Position numbers and translations under genes: made by a program | The notes under the pieces: model-generated | What the model saw: only the letters and a program-made list of their open reading frames with translations | What the model was told of the DNA's origin: nothing | Databases searched by the model: none | Assembly: GCA_012032285.1 (NCBI GenBank) | Contig: JAAURJ010000003.1 | Location: forward strand, 46,434-110,433 | DNA from: Sphingomonadales bacterium | Lineage (GTDB): Bacteria > Pseudomonadota > Alphaproteobacteria > Sphingomonadales > Sphingomonadaceae | Length of the DNA stretch: 64,000 nt | Direction of reading: 5' to 3' | Shown here: positions 8,584 to 18,555 of the stretch, piece by piece | Layout of the letters: each line of letters starts with the position of its first letter | How positions within the stretch are numbered: position 1 is the first letter of the stretch

Positions 8584-9873
8584 ATGGAGGGATTAGGGAC
8601 ACAGAGCGGCTTTGACAAGGAACAGGCGCAGGCACAGGAGCCAATACCGGCACAGGAGCGCCATTTCAAATCGCTCTATTTCGTCGCCTTCATCGTCTTT
8701 GTCGATATGTGCGGCATGGGCCTGATCGTTCCGATCATGCCGTCGCTGATACAGGGGCTGACAGGCGTAAGCGTGGACCGGGCGGCGGAGATTGGCGGGC
8801 TGCTCCTGTTTGCCTTTGCGATGATGCAATTTCTGTTCGCGCCGGTGATTGGCGGGCTGAGCGACCGTTATGGCCGCCGCCCGGTTATGCTCGTCACGCT
8901 CGCGCTGCTGGGTTTTGATTATATATTGATGGCTCTGGCGCCGACGCTCGCCTGGCTTTTTGTGGGGCGGATCATATCCGGGATCATGGGTGCAACATGG
9001 GCGGCTGCCAATAGCTGCGTTGCCGATGTAATCCCATCGGATCAGCGCGGCAAAGCGTTTGGCCTGATGGGTGCGGCCGGCGCGGCGGGGTTTGTCATGG
9101 GCCCGGCGATTGGCGGAATATTGGGACATTTTGGCGACCGTGTGCCATTTTGGGCGGCTGCGGCGATGGCGCTTGGCGGGGCAGTGGCGGGCTATTTCCT
9201 GCTGTCTGAAACATTGGACAAAAGCAAAAGGCGCGGTTTTGACATGAAACGTGCCAACCCGCTGGGCAATATTATCCAGATGATGAAATCGCCGCTGGTC
9301 ATCGGATTTCTGGGCGTGATTTTCATGATGCAGCTGGCAATGCAGGTGCAGCTGACGGTCTGGTCCTATTATACCATATTGAAGTTCAATTGGTCGCCGC
9401 TGACCATCGGGCTTTCGGTTGCTATGTTCGGAACATTGGTTGTCTTGGTTCAGGGCGTGTTGACCGGAAAGGTGATTGCCCGTTTTGGCGAGGTGAAAAC
9501 CGGGCTATATGGCCTGACGCTCGCTATTCCGGCCTATATCATCTTTGCCTTTGCCACCGATGGCTGGATGATGTTTGCCGCCATGTTCATCGGGGTGGGC
9601 GCAAATATGGCCTTTCCCGGGATGCAGGCGATGATGACCCGCACGGTAGCGGAGGATTCGCAAGGCGAATTACAAGGCGCAATTGCCAGTATTATCGGCA
9701 TTACTTCGATTATCGGGCCGTTGATGATGACCGGTATTTTTGGAATGTTTTCGGATGGCCGGGGGCTATATTTCCCCGGCGCTCCCTTCATCATGGCGGC
9801 CTTACTGATTGCGCTTGCCATCGTGCAATTTGCGCTGACCGTGCGCCGTGTGGGGCGAGGGGTGGCGGTTTAG
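8584..9873 (+). CDS. MFS efflux transporter, TetA-like (DHA1) family
   Basis: A 429-residue major-facilitator protein with 12 predicted membrane helices. The loop 2-3 signature is GGLSDRYGRRPVML (about 98-111), and helix 5 has the antiporter-type motif GAAGAAGFVMGPAIGG. The N-terminal 25 residues are polar and Gln-rich. It resembles the tetracycline-resistance TCR/Tet branch, but the substrate is unknown. ATG 8584 gives MEGLGTQ; another possible start is TTG or GTG nearby. A separate promoter probably lies in 8392-8583. Confidence 0.85.
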   Translation: MEGLGTQSGFDKEQAQAQEPIPAQERHFKSLYFVAFIVFVDMCGMGLIVPIMPSLIQGLTGVSVDRAAEIGGLLLFAFAMMQFLFAPVIGGLSDRYGRRPVMLVTLALLGFDYILMALAPTLAWLFVGRIISGIMGATWAAANSCVADVIPSDQRGKAFGLMGAAGAAGFVMGPAIGGILGHFGDRVPFWAAAAMALGGAVAGYFLLSETLDKSKRRGFDMKRANPLGNIIQMMKSPLVIGFLGVIFMMQLAMQVQLTVWSYYTILKFNWSPLTIGLSVAMFGTLVVLVQGVLTGKVIARFGEVKTGLYGLTLAIPAYIIFAFATDGWMMFAAMFIGVGANMAFPGMQAMMTRTVAEDSQGELQGAIASIIGITSIIGPLMMTGIFGMFSDGRGLYFPGAPFIMAALLIALAIVQFALTVRRVGRGVAV

Positions 9874-9880
9874 GGCTTGC

Positions 9881-10944
9881 TTATTTGCGGTGCATTACTG
9901 CTGCCGCTTCCGGCGTGTTGTCGGTGAAAATGCCGTCCACTCCGGCGGCGAGATAGGCTTTTACCTCACCGGCCAAATCGCCTGACTTGCGCGGATCGAC
10001 GCCCTTTTTAGGTTCAATGGCAAGAAGTAATTTTCCCGCCGGAATGTCCAGGGATGGACCTTCAGGCCCGCGGCATGGGCATTGGTGACAAGGCTGGTCG
10101 GGCTTTGCAATTGGCCCAGCATATTGCGGCCGATAACCAGATTCTTGTCGGGACCAATGCCATCGGCATATTGGGCAATATCCTTTAATCCCTGCGCGGT
10201 GATCATATCGGTATAGCGCCTGTCTGGCTGATCGGCTGGCCCGCCTTCACCTGCGATCAGCTGAACCAGCGGCAGGTCGCTTTTGCGGCGCAGAGCCTGC
10301 AAATTGCCGACCTCAAAACTTTGGATGAAGACAGGCGCGGAGCGGCCTTTATAGCCATATTGGGCAAGCAGTTGTAACAGCGGCGCTTCGTGCGGCAGGC
10401 CGATAGCGGTGAAATAAGAAGGATGCTTGGTTTCGGGATAGACACCGATCGGCCGGTCCCGCCCTTTATTCACCTCGGCCAGCATTTGCAGTATCTCTTC
10501 GAAACTGGGGACCAGATATTGGCCGTCGCGGCCCGTGCTGCGCAGTTGCGGCAGGCGCTCCTTCGCCCTTAATGTCTGCAGTTCGGCAAAGGTAAAATCC
10601 TCGGTAAACCAGCCGGTAAATTGTTCCCCGTCTATCGTCTTGCTGGTTTTGCGGTCTGCAAATTCCGGACGATCCGCAACATCAGTGGTTCCGGAAATTT
10701 CATTTTCATGCCGCGCGACGAGCACAGCATCCTTGGTCAGCACCAGATCGGGTTCGACAAAATCCGCGCCCGCTTCAATCGCTGCGCGGTATCCTTCCAA
10801 CGTATGTTCCGGCCATTCCCCCGAAAGCCCACGGTGCGCGATGATGATTGGGGTTTCATTCATGGCCGATACCTCCGCTGGCAATGTCGGGCCACATGAC
10901 AGCATGACCCAGGAAAGCGGCAGGATAAACCACCGCCCCACCAT
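9881..10944 (-). CDS. Glycerophosphodiester phosphodiesterase lipoprotein, GlpQ-like (frameshifted near its 3' end)
   Basis: A periplasmic-type GDPD. The start has a lipobox-like SWVMLSC (Cys near 17), then the catalytic IIIAHRG near 34, E and D of FVEPDLVLTKD, and H of VARHEN. In the sequence as given the frame ends early at 9961. A one-base slip at the AAAAA run near 10004-10010 restores the conserved end (KKGVDPRKSGDLAGEV, then GVDGIFTDNTPEAA, stop at 9881). The enzyme releases glycerol-3-phosphate from deacylated phospholipids. The gene starts one base after the ArsC-like stop, so they share an operon. Confidence 0.88.
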
Positions 10945-10945
10945 T

Positions 10946-11296
10946 TTATTTCAGCACCGAAAATTCGGCCTGATTATAACCCACGATCAGGTCCGGCCCG
11001 CCTTCGACCACAGGGCGTTTGATCATGGATGGGTTATCTTTCATCAGCTTGATTGCCGCTTTTTCATTGATATTCTGTTTAATAATGTCCGGAAGCGCGC
11101 GGAATGTCGTGCCGCGTTTGTTGAGCAGAACATCGATATCAACCTGCAACAGCCATTCCTCAAGCTTCTCTTCTGAGATTCCTGATTTTTTATAGTCGTG
11201 GAAAACATAATTGACGCCATTTTTTTCCATCCACGTCCGCGCTTTTTTCACGGTATCGCAATTGGGGATACCATATAATTTAATCTCTTTGCTCAT
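10946..11296 (-). CDS. ArsC/Spx-family thioredoxin-fold protein (YffB-like)
   Basis: About 116 residues, starting MSKEIKLYGIPNCDTVKKA. The single cysteine in PNCDTVKKAR and the RPVVE loop identify the ArsC-like/YffB branch, not a classic arsenate reductase. The function of YffB-type proteins is not settled; glutathione-dependent thiol reduction has been suggested. The ATG overlaps the stop of the upstream membrane protein (ATGA at 11293-11296). A longer upstream frame in this reading belongs to that gene's territory. Confidence 0.85.
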   Translation of the reverse strand: MSKEIKLYGIPNCDTVKKARTWMEKNGVNYVFHDYKKSGISEEKLEEWLLQVDIDVLLNKRGTTFRALPDIIKQNINEKAAIKLMKDNPSMIKRPVVEGGPDLIVGYNQAEFSVLK

Positions 11297-11820
11297 CGTT
11301 TTTGCCTGTCGTTTGCATTGGTCGCGCGGCCTATAAGCATAATGAGAAGCGCAGGCAACCAAACCCAGCCCATTTCCGAGATTAAAGTGTGCAGGCCGCG
11401 TATCGTAAAGAAATCCTTACCAATGGGCGACACGGGGATCGGGGTGACGGGCGCAAAAATCCGGCTGTCATCAAAGGGCCAAAGCAGCGCGACACCTTGC
11501 CCGCCATTGGTGAATATGTCGAGCAGGCCGTGGCTCGCCATGCTGAAAAACAAAAAGGCAAAAGCCGGCCGCCACCGTTCGGGCCGTATGAACAAGGTGA
11601 GTATGGCGGCAACCACCGCCGCGCTTAACAATGCATGGCTTGCCCCGCGGTGGCCCAGCGGCGCGGCATATTCAATCCCTAAGCTGAACCCCACCACATC
11701 GGCATCGGGCACCATGGCGAGCGCCATTCCAGCCGCAATCACCCCGCCCGATACCCGCCCCGGTCCAAGCGCCAAACCAGCGGCAAGGGGAATGATGGCA
11801 TGGGTAATGATAGTGGGCAT
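11293..11820 (-). CDS. YdjM-like membrane-bound metal-dependent hydrolase family protein
   Basis: A 175-residue integral membrane protein, starting MPTIITHAIIPLAAGLALG. The family's histidine/acid residues are visible in TH near 6-7, PDADVVGF near 43, HRGASHALL near 57, and SHGLLDIFTNGG near 95. Predicted activity is metal-dependent hydrolysis at the membrane (named after LexA-regulated YdjM), but no substrate is established. It is the first gene of a three-gene leftward operon with the ArsC-like protein and GDPD. Confidence 0.85.
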   Translation of the reverse strand: MPTIITHAIIPLAAGLALGPGRVSGGVIAAGMALAMVPDADVVGFSLGIEYAAPLGHRGASHALLSAAVVAAILTLFIRPERWRPAFAFLFFSMASHGLLDIFTNGGQGVALLWPFDDSRIFAPVTPIPVSPIGKDFFTIRGLHTLISEMGWVWLPALLIMLIGRATNANDRQKR

Positions 11821-11933
11821 GGAGCCGTAACTAGGTTTATTCCGCGAAATTGGTCAAGTTGATTCAACAAGAGGGATATGATTATTCGCTCATCTTGAAA
11901 TTACTGACGGAAGGAAGTCAAAAAACCAAGCCC

Positions 11934-13499
11934 TCACTCCCACTCGATCGTCCCGGGCGGCTTTGACGTATAGTCATACACCACCCTGTTAACCCCCTTC
12001 ACCTCATTCACAATCCGCGTTGCCACCCGTGTCAGGAACGCGGCGTCGAAGGGGTAGACATCGGCCGTCATGCCGTCGGTGCTGGTCACGGCGCGAAGGG
12101 CACAGACACTATCATAAGTACGTGCATCGCCCATCACGCCGACGGTGCGGACGGGGAGCAACACCGCAAAGGCTTGCCAGATCGCGTCATATAATCCGGC
12201 GTTTCGGATTTCTTCGAGATACACCGCATCGGCCTTGCGCAATATGTCGCAGCGTTCCTTGCTGACTTCGCCGGGGATGCGGATGGCAAGGCCGGGGCCG
12301 GGAAAGGGGTGGCGGCCAACAAATTGGTCGTTGAGGCCCAGCTCTCGGCCCAATGCGCGTACCTCATCCTTGAACAATTCGCGCAACGGTTCCACCAGTT
12401 TCATATTCATGCGCGCGGGAAGGCCGCCAACATTATGGTGCGATTTGATCGTCACGCTTGGCCCGCCAGTGAAGCTGACACTTTCGATCACATCGGGGTA
12501 GAGCGTGCCCTGCGCCAAAAAGTCGGCGCCGCCGATTTTCTTCGCTTCTTCTTCAAACACATTGATGAATTCGCCGCCGATAAATTTGCGCTTTTTCTCT
12601 GGATCGCTGACGCCTTGCAGGCCGGCCATAAACCGTGCTTCGGCATCGACGACGACAAGCGGGATATTATAATGGTCGCGGAACAGCGTTTCGACCTGTT
12701 CGCGCTCATTCATGCGCAGCAGGCCATGATCAACGAACACACAGGTCAACTGGTCCCCAATAGCTTCGTGGATCAGGATCGCCGCGACGCTGCTGTCCAC
12801 CCCGCCAGAAAGCCCGCAAATGACGCGGCCGGCCCCCACTTGTTCGCGGATTTCCGCAATTTTGGTGGCACGAAATTCGGCCATGGTCCAATCGCCCGCC
12901 AGCCCGCAAACCTGATGCGCGAAATGGCTGATCAATTTGGCGCCATCGGGGGTATGGACCACCTCTGGATGGAATTGGATGCCATAATATTTACGGGCCT
13001 CGTCGGCGATAAAGGCGAAAGGTGCCCCTTCGCTGGTGGCGACAACCTGAAAACCTGGGGCAATGCGTGTCACCTTGTCACCATGGCTCATCCACACCTG
13101 ATGCTTTTCGCCCGCATTCCAGAGGCCATCGAACAGCGTGCAGCTTTTCTGCACCTCAACAAAGGCGCGGCCAAATTCGCCGCCGCCTTCTCCGCCGCCT
13201 TCGACCAGCCCGCCCAGCTGCATCATCATCACCTGTTGCCCGTAACAAATGCCAAGGATGGGCAGGCCGCTGTCGAACACGCATTGCGGGGCGCGGGGGG
13301 ATCCTTCGGCCGTGGTGGAGGCCGGGCCGCCCGACAGGATGATCCCTTTGGGCTGCATCCGGCGGAATGCCTCTTCGGCGCTGTTAAAGGGGGCGATTTC
13401 GGAATAGACCCCGGCTTCTCGCACGCGCCGCGCGATAAGCTGCGTCACTTGGCTGCCAAAATCGATGATCAGGATGGAATCAGAAGGCTGTATTGTCAT
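11934..13499 (-). CDS. guaA: GMP synthase (glutamine-hydrolysing)
   Basis: A 521-residue amidotransferase converting XMP to GMP. The class I glutaminase domain (about 1-200) has the nucleophile in LGICYGQQ near 87 and FHPEVVHT. The ATP pyrophosphatase domain has the P-loop [10 protein letters not shown] near 233. The C-terminal dimerisation domain ends [14 protein letters not shown]. Length and motifs are complete. The 300 bases upstream (13500-13799) hold its promoter region and no gene I can support. Confidence 0.98.
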   Translation of the reverse strand: MTIQPSDSILIIDFGSQVTQLIARRVREAGVYSEIAPFNSAEEAFRRMQPKGIILSGGPASTTAEGSPRAPQCVFDSGLPILGICYGQQVMMMQLGGLVEGGGEGGGEFGRAFVEVQKSCTLFDGLWNAGEKHQVWMSHGDKVTRIAPGFQVVATSEGAPFAFIADEARKYYGIQFHPEVVHTPDGAKLISHFAHQVCGLAGDWTMAEFRATKIAEIREQVGAGRVICGLSGGVDSSVAAILIHEAIGDQLTCVFVDHGLLRMNEREQVETLFRDHYNIPLVVVDAEARFMAGLQGVSDPEKKRKFIGGEFINVFEEEAKKIGGADFLAQGTLYPDVIESVSFTGGPSVTIKSHHNVGGLPARMNMKLVEPLRELFKDEVRALGRELGLNDQFVGRHPFPGPGLAIRIPGEVSKERCDILRKADAVYLEEIRNAGLYDAIWQAFAVLLPVRTVGVMGDARTYDSVCALRAVTSTDGMTADVYPFDAAFLTRVATRIVNEVKGVNRVVYDYTSKPPGTIEWE

Positions 13500-13735
13500 G
13501 CTGCGGCGTTAGAGGAGCAAGGCAAAACTGTCCATATCGCCCGAACGCGGCAAGGCGTTTGCAGCGAATAATTATGCCGTTATCCAATTTTAACCTTTTT
13601 TGTAAGATGAATTTATAATCTCATATTCCAAAATGCACCCGTTCAAAATGATCATGGGAATGGAAAGCACAAAACTATCTTTTCAAAGATATGCGCTGTC
13701 ATTGTCGCCACTGTTGTTGGCAGCGCACCATTTCT

Positions 13736-13788
13736 AATAATTAGCGGCACCGGCGGGATCATATGATCGGCGCGTGCCGCTATATTAT
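13736..13788 (-). terminator. Nested hairpin downstream of the SnoaL-like gene
   Basis: TAGCGGCAC (13742-13750) pairs with GTGCCGCTA (13774-13782), and AT-rich arms extend the stem outwards. Inside it lies a perfect 12-bp palindrome, GATCATATGATC (13757-13768). It begins 12 bases after the stop of the leftward SnoaL-like gene. A terminator or mRNA-stabilising hairpin is likely, though there is no long T run. Confidence 0.5.
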
Positions 13789-13799
13789 TTTGAAAAAAT

Positions 13800-14162
13800 T
13801 CATTCGCCGTAGAAAAAACGCTCTTCGATAATTTTGCCGTTTTCGACGGTATACAGCGCCTGTTCCTGCATCTGCATCCGTTCTCCGCTCTCTTTTTTGG
13901 TGATGTCCATATCAAATTGTACCATGAACTGATCACCGTTCACCATCGGCTCGCTTGCGCTAAAGCTATGCACGTCATGGCTGCTAAACCACCATTCGCC
14001 CTTGGCCTTTAAGGCATCCAGACCCTCTGCGCGGGCCATCTCGCCCTCCATGGGTTCCAGGCTGACGACATTGTCCGCCCAATATTTGACTCCGGCCTCG
14101 TCAAATTGTCCTTGCTGGCACATTTGGACAAAATCTTTTGCAATATCTTGGGTATTGGGCAT
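13800..14162 (-). CDS. SnoaL/NTF2-like fold protein
   Basis: About 120 residues, MPNTQDIAKDFVQMCQQGQF to the C-terminus FFYGE. The pattern is that of SnoaL-like NTF2-fold proteins: an N-terminal helix, then YWADNVVSLEPM, a helix with EGLDALKAKGEWW, and four strands including FDMDI and IIEERFFYG. These proteins are small cone-shaped enzymes or binding proteins, and the substrate is unknown. The start at 14162 is chosen because a GAGAG ribosome site lies just upstream. Confidence 0.75.
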   Translation of the reverse strand: MPNTQDIAKDFVQMCQQGQFDEAGVKYWADNVVSLEPMEGEMARAEGLDALKAKGEWWFSSHDVHSFSASEPMVNGDQFMVQFDMDITKKESGERMQMQEQALYTVENGKIIEERFFYGE

Positions 14163-14298
14163 TTTTCTCTCCTTTGGTTGGGGGTTATTGGCCGCGCCGG
14201 TCGCCAGAAAGAAGCGAGCAACGCGACTCACTATCCTTCCTTATAGCATAAACATTGCAATTGTTGGTCCGTCCGCTTCGCGTGCGGATAGCCACAAT

Positions 14299-14394
14299 TT
14301 ATCCACAGCTTTGCCAACAGGAATAAGGAAAATTTTACATGGCAATATATGGTTTTTGGTAACAATTGCGCGTTAACTATATCCTTGTGGATAG
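14299..14394. promoter_or_regulatory. Pair of DnaA-box-like sites around an AT-rich stretch
   Basis: TTATCCACA at 14299-14307 is a perfect consensus DnaA box. TGTGGATAG at 14386-14394 is the inverted form with one mismatch. Between them is AT-rich sequence (about 14325-14375). Two boxes are too few for a convincing oriC, and no dnaA, parAB, hemE or gid gene is near. It may be a DnaA-responsive promoter region. Confidence 0.3.
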
Positions 14395-14448
14395 CAAATT
14401 ATCATCGATTCCCGGCGGGATGATTACCCGGATCAGGAAGACTGCTAC

Positions 14449-14678
14449 ATGAGTGCGCAGGGCTTTTCGGTTGCCGGTGCAACCCGCGCTTGCGGGGCGG
14501 CCCCCGATGCGGAGGATATGGCCGCCGCTTTGCTGCTAAAAGAGGTTGAGGCTTTTTGATGGACGGACAGCCCCGCCACGCCATCGCCCATATCTGCGAA
14601 GTCACGGGTGTCGAACGCGAACAGGCCGAAGCCTTTGTCGCTGAATTGCAATGCCTGTGTTTGGCAAATAGGTCCTGA
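14449..14678 (+). CDS. Two tiny overlapping ORFs, or one small frameshifted gene
   Basis: ATG 14449 opens a 36-codon ORF (MSAQGFSVAGATRACGAAPD...) ending TGA 14559. A second ATG at 14559 overlaps it (TGATG) and opens 39 codons (MDGQPRHAIAHICEVTGVER...), ending at 14678. Amino-acid use looks protein-like across both (helical, Ala/Glu-rich), so a single helical protein of about 75 residues broken by a slip in TTTTT at 14553-14557 is also possible. No family is recognised and no strong ribosome site is seen. Confidence 0.3.
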
Positions 14679-14732
14679 CCCAAAGCCGACCCTGTCAAAA
14701 CCGGTTTGGAAAAATTTACTTACAAGAGCCAG

Positions 14733-14765
14733 TCCTCCCCCCTCTCAAAAGGAGAGAAGGGAGGA
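14733..14765 (-). terminator. Hairpin downstream of the GH3 glycosidase
   Basis: TCCTCCC...CCTCTC pairs with GAGAG..GGGAGGA around an AAAA loop. It lies 8-40 bases past the stop of the leftward GH3 gene. This is probably its terminator; the following T-rich tract on the minus strand is weak. Confidence 0.5.
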
Positions 14766-14772
14766 TAGGATT

Positions 14773-17180
14773 TTATCCGGTGATGGTCAGCGTTGCCGTT
14801 TCGACATTTTCGGAACTGTTGCCGACCATGATGTCAAATTCACCCGGTTCGACCACGCGCTTCATGTTGATGTCCCACATTTGAAACGCCTCCGGGCCAA
14901 GATTAAAGCTGACATTCTGGGTTTCTCCGGCTTTGACAGTAATCCGCTTAAAAGCTTTCAGTTCCTTAACCGCGCGGGTAACCGAGCTGAATTTGTCGCG
15001 GATATAAAGCTGCACCACTTCATCCCCTGCCACAGAACCGGTATTTTTCACCGATACCGATACGGTGACATTGCCGTTCGCGGCGATGCTGCTGGCCGAC
15101 AATTGCGGTTTGGTCAGTTCAAAGCGGGTATAGCTAAGGCCAAAGCCAAAGGGGTAAAGCGGCGATTTATCGGCAAGCACATAGCCGCGGCGCGCCGTCG
15201 GTTTGTGATTATAGAAAAACGGCAATTGTCCGGCATTGCGCGGGAAGGTCACGGGCAGCTTTCCGCCCGGATTGACCTTACCCAAAAGGATATTGGCCAG
15301 CGCATTGCCGCCCTGTTCACCCAGATACCAGCTTTCCAATATCGCGTTGGCCTCACCCGCGATTTTTCAATTGCGGGCGGACGGCCATTGACCAGCACGA
15401 CAGTAACGGGTTTGCCAAGCGCTTTTAATGCGTCGAATAGCTCCTGCTGTTCTCCGACCAGTTCCAAACTATCGCGGTCACCCAGATGTTCATCACCCCA
15501 ACCTTCGCGGCTGGTTTGTTCGGTATCGCCCAGCGTGAGGACAATCTGATCCGCGCCCTTTGCCATTTCGACGGCCTCGGCGATCATCTTCAAATTTGCT
15601 TCGCGCGGGACGAGTGCGATCTTATCCTCATACCAATCATCGCTTTCGGTGATCTTCACGCCTTGGGCAAACAGGATATTTGCTTTGTCGCCCACGGCGG
15701 CTTTCATACCGTCGACCAAAGTAACCTTGTTGCGCGGAATACCCAAATAGCCGCCCAGCCGCGCGATATTCGCGCTTGGCCCGATAACGGCGATGACCGG
15801 CTTTTTACCTGCGGCAGCGTCCAGCTTCAGCGGCAATGTACCATCGTTTTTCAGCAGCACGACAGAGCGTTCAGCCGATGTCCGGGCAAGCGTGACGGCT
15901 TCGGCATTATTGGTCAGCGCTTTGGCATTTTGGACATTGCCATAGGGGTTTTCAAACAGTCCGGCATTGAATTTCAACCGCAGCATCCGGCGCACAGCGG
16001 CGTCAATATCGGCCACGTTCACCTTGCCTTCGCCCACTTGTTTGACCAGCGTTTCATACGAGGCGCCATTGGGTAAATCGACATCGACACCGGCGGCAAG
16101 CGCAAGCAAGGCGGCTTCCTCTTTGGTGGCGGCGATTTTGTGGCGGCTGATCATTTCGTCGATGGCGAAATAGTCGCTGACCACCATGCCTTCAAAACCC
16201 CATTCACCGCGCAGCACATCATGCAGCAACCATTTATTGGCATGGCTGGGTACGCCATCAATTTCATTATAGGATGCCATAACCGAAGAGATATGGGTCC
16301 GTTTCACCACCTGTTCAAAAGGCGGGAAGAAAAATTCGCGCAGCACACGTTCCGAAATATTGGCCGGGCCGACATTGGTGCCGCTTTCGGGCTGTCCATG
16401 GCCGGTCATATGTTTCAACGTGGCAAAGACTTTGCCATCAGGCAGCTTGTCCTTCGTTCCTACACCTTGCAGGCCATTGACCGCCGCGACGCCCATTTCG
16501 GATACCAGATACGGGTCTTCGCCAAAGGTTTCCTCAAACCGGCCCCAACGTGGATCGCGGGCGACATCGACCACGGGTGACAAGACGAGGCTTGCTCCGC
16601 GGACACGGATTTCCCGGGCGATGACGCTGTTAATATCTTGCACCATGGCCGGATCCCAAGAGGATGCCATGGCAATGGCTTGCGGAAAGCTGGTGGCATT
16701 GACGGCGGCATAGCCATGCAGCCCTTCTTCATGCATCAATATGGGAATGCCGAGCCGGGTTTTTTCCATCGAATATTTCTGCATCGCATTGATCAGGCGG
16801 ATGGTGCTGTCCTCATCGCGCCATTTGGAGGCGAGCGGCGATGCCGGACCTTTATCATCGCTGGGGCGGGTAACCTGTCCGATGCCGTGCGGGAATAATT
16901 TGGCGAATTTTTCCGGGGCAAATTCATCCTTTTCATCCATTATATCGGGCTTTTGTTGCCATATGGCCATCATCTGCGTGACTTTTTCTTCCAACGTCAT
17001 GCGGGCAAGCAAATCCTCCACCCGGGACTCGACAGGGGCGCTTGCATCCTTATACAGCGGCATGGCCGCGGCTTTTGCTGGTGCGGCCGCCGCTGCAACC
17101 TCCGTCTGGGCATGGGCAGCCGCAGGCAGGACAAGCGCACAGGCGGCGACCGAAATGGCATATTTCCATGGATGAGGCAT
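14773..17180 (-). CDS. Glycoside hydrolase family 3 beta-glucosidase/xylosidase, secreted (frameshifted)
   Basis: A GH3 enzyme of about 800 residues with a signal peptide (first about 24 residues, ending AAAHA). The catalytic nucleophile Asp lies in VVSDYFAIDE, and substrate-binding segments include EEGLHGYAAVN and KHMTGHGQPESGTN. The C-terminal half has the GH3_C domain and a fibronectin-like FnIII domain. The reading breaks at a TTTTT run (15363-15367, AAAAA on the coding strand); restoring one base joins NGRPPAIEK to IAGEANAILESWYLGEQGG. It resembles BglX. Divergence from a LacI gene with a shared operator suggests sugar-induced expression. Beta-xylosidase activity is equally plausible. 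Confidence 0.88.
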
Positions 17181-17210
17181 GATTGTTCTTCTCCCTTGAT
17201 TGTGATATTA

Positions 17211-17224
17211 TGGTAGCGCTATCA
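17211..17224. promoter_or_regulatory. LacI-family operator between GH3 gene and its regulator
   Basis: TGGTAGCGCTATCA is a near-perfect 14-bp palindrome centred on AGCGCT. It is the class of site bound by LacI-family sugar regulators (for example the xylose regulator of Caulobacter). It lies 31 bases upstream of the GH3 start, in the divergent intergenic region. A closely similar site lies at 51969-51982 in the xylose locus. Confidence 0.7.
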
Positions 17225-17321
17225 AACTAAGATAGTTGCGTCAATTGGATTACGCTGGCAATGTTATGGCGGGGATAGGCCGTGATCAAGGGCTATATTG
17301 GGGGAGTGTTTCGTAAAATTT

Positions 17322-18409
17322 ATGGGAAAGATCGAGCCGATAAAACGCCGCCGCGGCAGCCGGCAGGACAGAGACGCGCATGGCGTGCGGGTGACCATTG
17401 ACGATGTCGCTCTCCGGTCCGGTTTTTCGCCGATGACCGTATCACGGGTGATCAACGCCGACAGCAATGTAAAAGCGGCAACGCGCGAACATATCCAAAA
17501 AATCATCGCCGATATGGGCTATAGCCCCAATGCGGCTGCACGTTCGCTGGCGGGGGGGAAGGAAAGGCGGATCGCACTTATCTACCAAAACCCAAGCGCG
17601 GCCTATCTCAGCCGGATTTTATTCGGCAGTCTGGAACGGGCCAGACATCTTCACGCGCAGTTGGTGGTGGAAGATTGTGGTTCGGGGCGCGATGCGAAAA
17701 AGGCGATAGAGCATCTGTACGCATCGGGCGTGGAGGGAGTGGTTTTGACCCCGCCCTTGTCCGATGATGAAAAATTGCTGCGCCATTTGATTAAACTAAA
17801 ACGCCCTTTCGCGGTGGTGGCAAATTGGCAACCGGCGGGCGACATGGCCCTGATTTATATCGACGACCGGCACGCCGCGCGGCGGATGACAGAATATCTT
17901 CTGTCGCTTGGCCATCGGCGCATCGGTTTGATCGAAGGACCAACAGGGCAAAAAGCGAGCAGCGAGCGCGAAGCTGGATACCGGGATGCTTTGCAGGCGG
18001 CTGGAATTGATGCGGACATGGCGTTGATCGCAACCGGTGCCTTTACCTTTCGGTCCGGCATGATTGCAGCCGAAAACTGATGGCGCTGGATACGCCGCCC
18101 ACAGCCATTTTTGCCGCCAATGACGATATGGGGGCAGGGGCGATCACCGCGCTTCACCGGTTAAACCTGAACGTGCCCGGCGATGTATCGGTGTGCGGTT
18201 TTGATGATTCGGATTTTGCTCAGTCGATCTGGCCGGAGCTGACCACGATGCGCCAACCAATATCGGATATGGCGGCCGAAGCGGTGGAGCAGCTTGTCAC
18301 CGGATTGAAAAACTATTCCAAAATCACCGGCTGGCCGCGCGGAGAAACCGAAATGACGGCCAAGCTGATCAAACGTGCCTCGACGGCGAAACGCAAAAAA
18401 CAAAAATAA
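17322..18409 (+). CDS. LacI-family transcriptional regulator (frameshifted)
   Basis: N-terminal HTH VTIDDVALRSGFSPMTVSRVI (about 24-44), hinge NAAARSLAGG, then a periplasmic-binding-protein-like effector domain (IALIYQNPSAAYLSRILFG ... FAANDDMGAGAI ... VCGFDDSDFA). The reading is broken at 18074-18077: one A missing from an AAAA run turns a Lys-Leu pair into a stop. The intact protein would be about 362 residues. ATG 17322 (MGKIEPIKRRRG) is preferred; 17298 is an alternative. It is divergent from the GH3 gene and probably binds the operator at 17211 as a sugar-released repressor. Confidence 0.88.
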
Positions 18410-18555
18410 CTGTCCTACACCGGCTTGCTATAGTAGCGATTGGCGGGTGACGAGATATATGCAGGCCAGCGATATAATAAAAGCTATTTGGGTTCCAGGG
18501 GTTGGCAACTTTGCCTGTTGTCACCGATGGACCGCAATGTGCGAATAGGCAGGAT

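Noticed and set aside
12309..13571. 420-codon rightward ORF antisense to guaA
   Set aside because: Shadow frame of a conserved gene; His/Gln-rich composition typical of antisense reading.
14299..14394. Chromosomal replication origin
   Set aside because: Only two boxes and none of the usual neighbouring genes; kept as a possible regulatory site.
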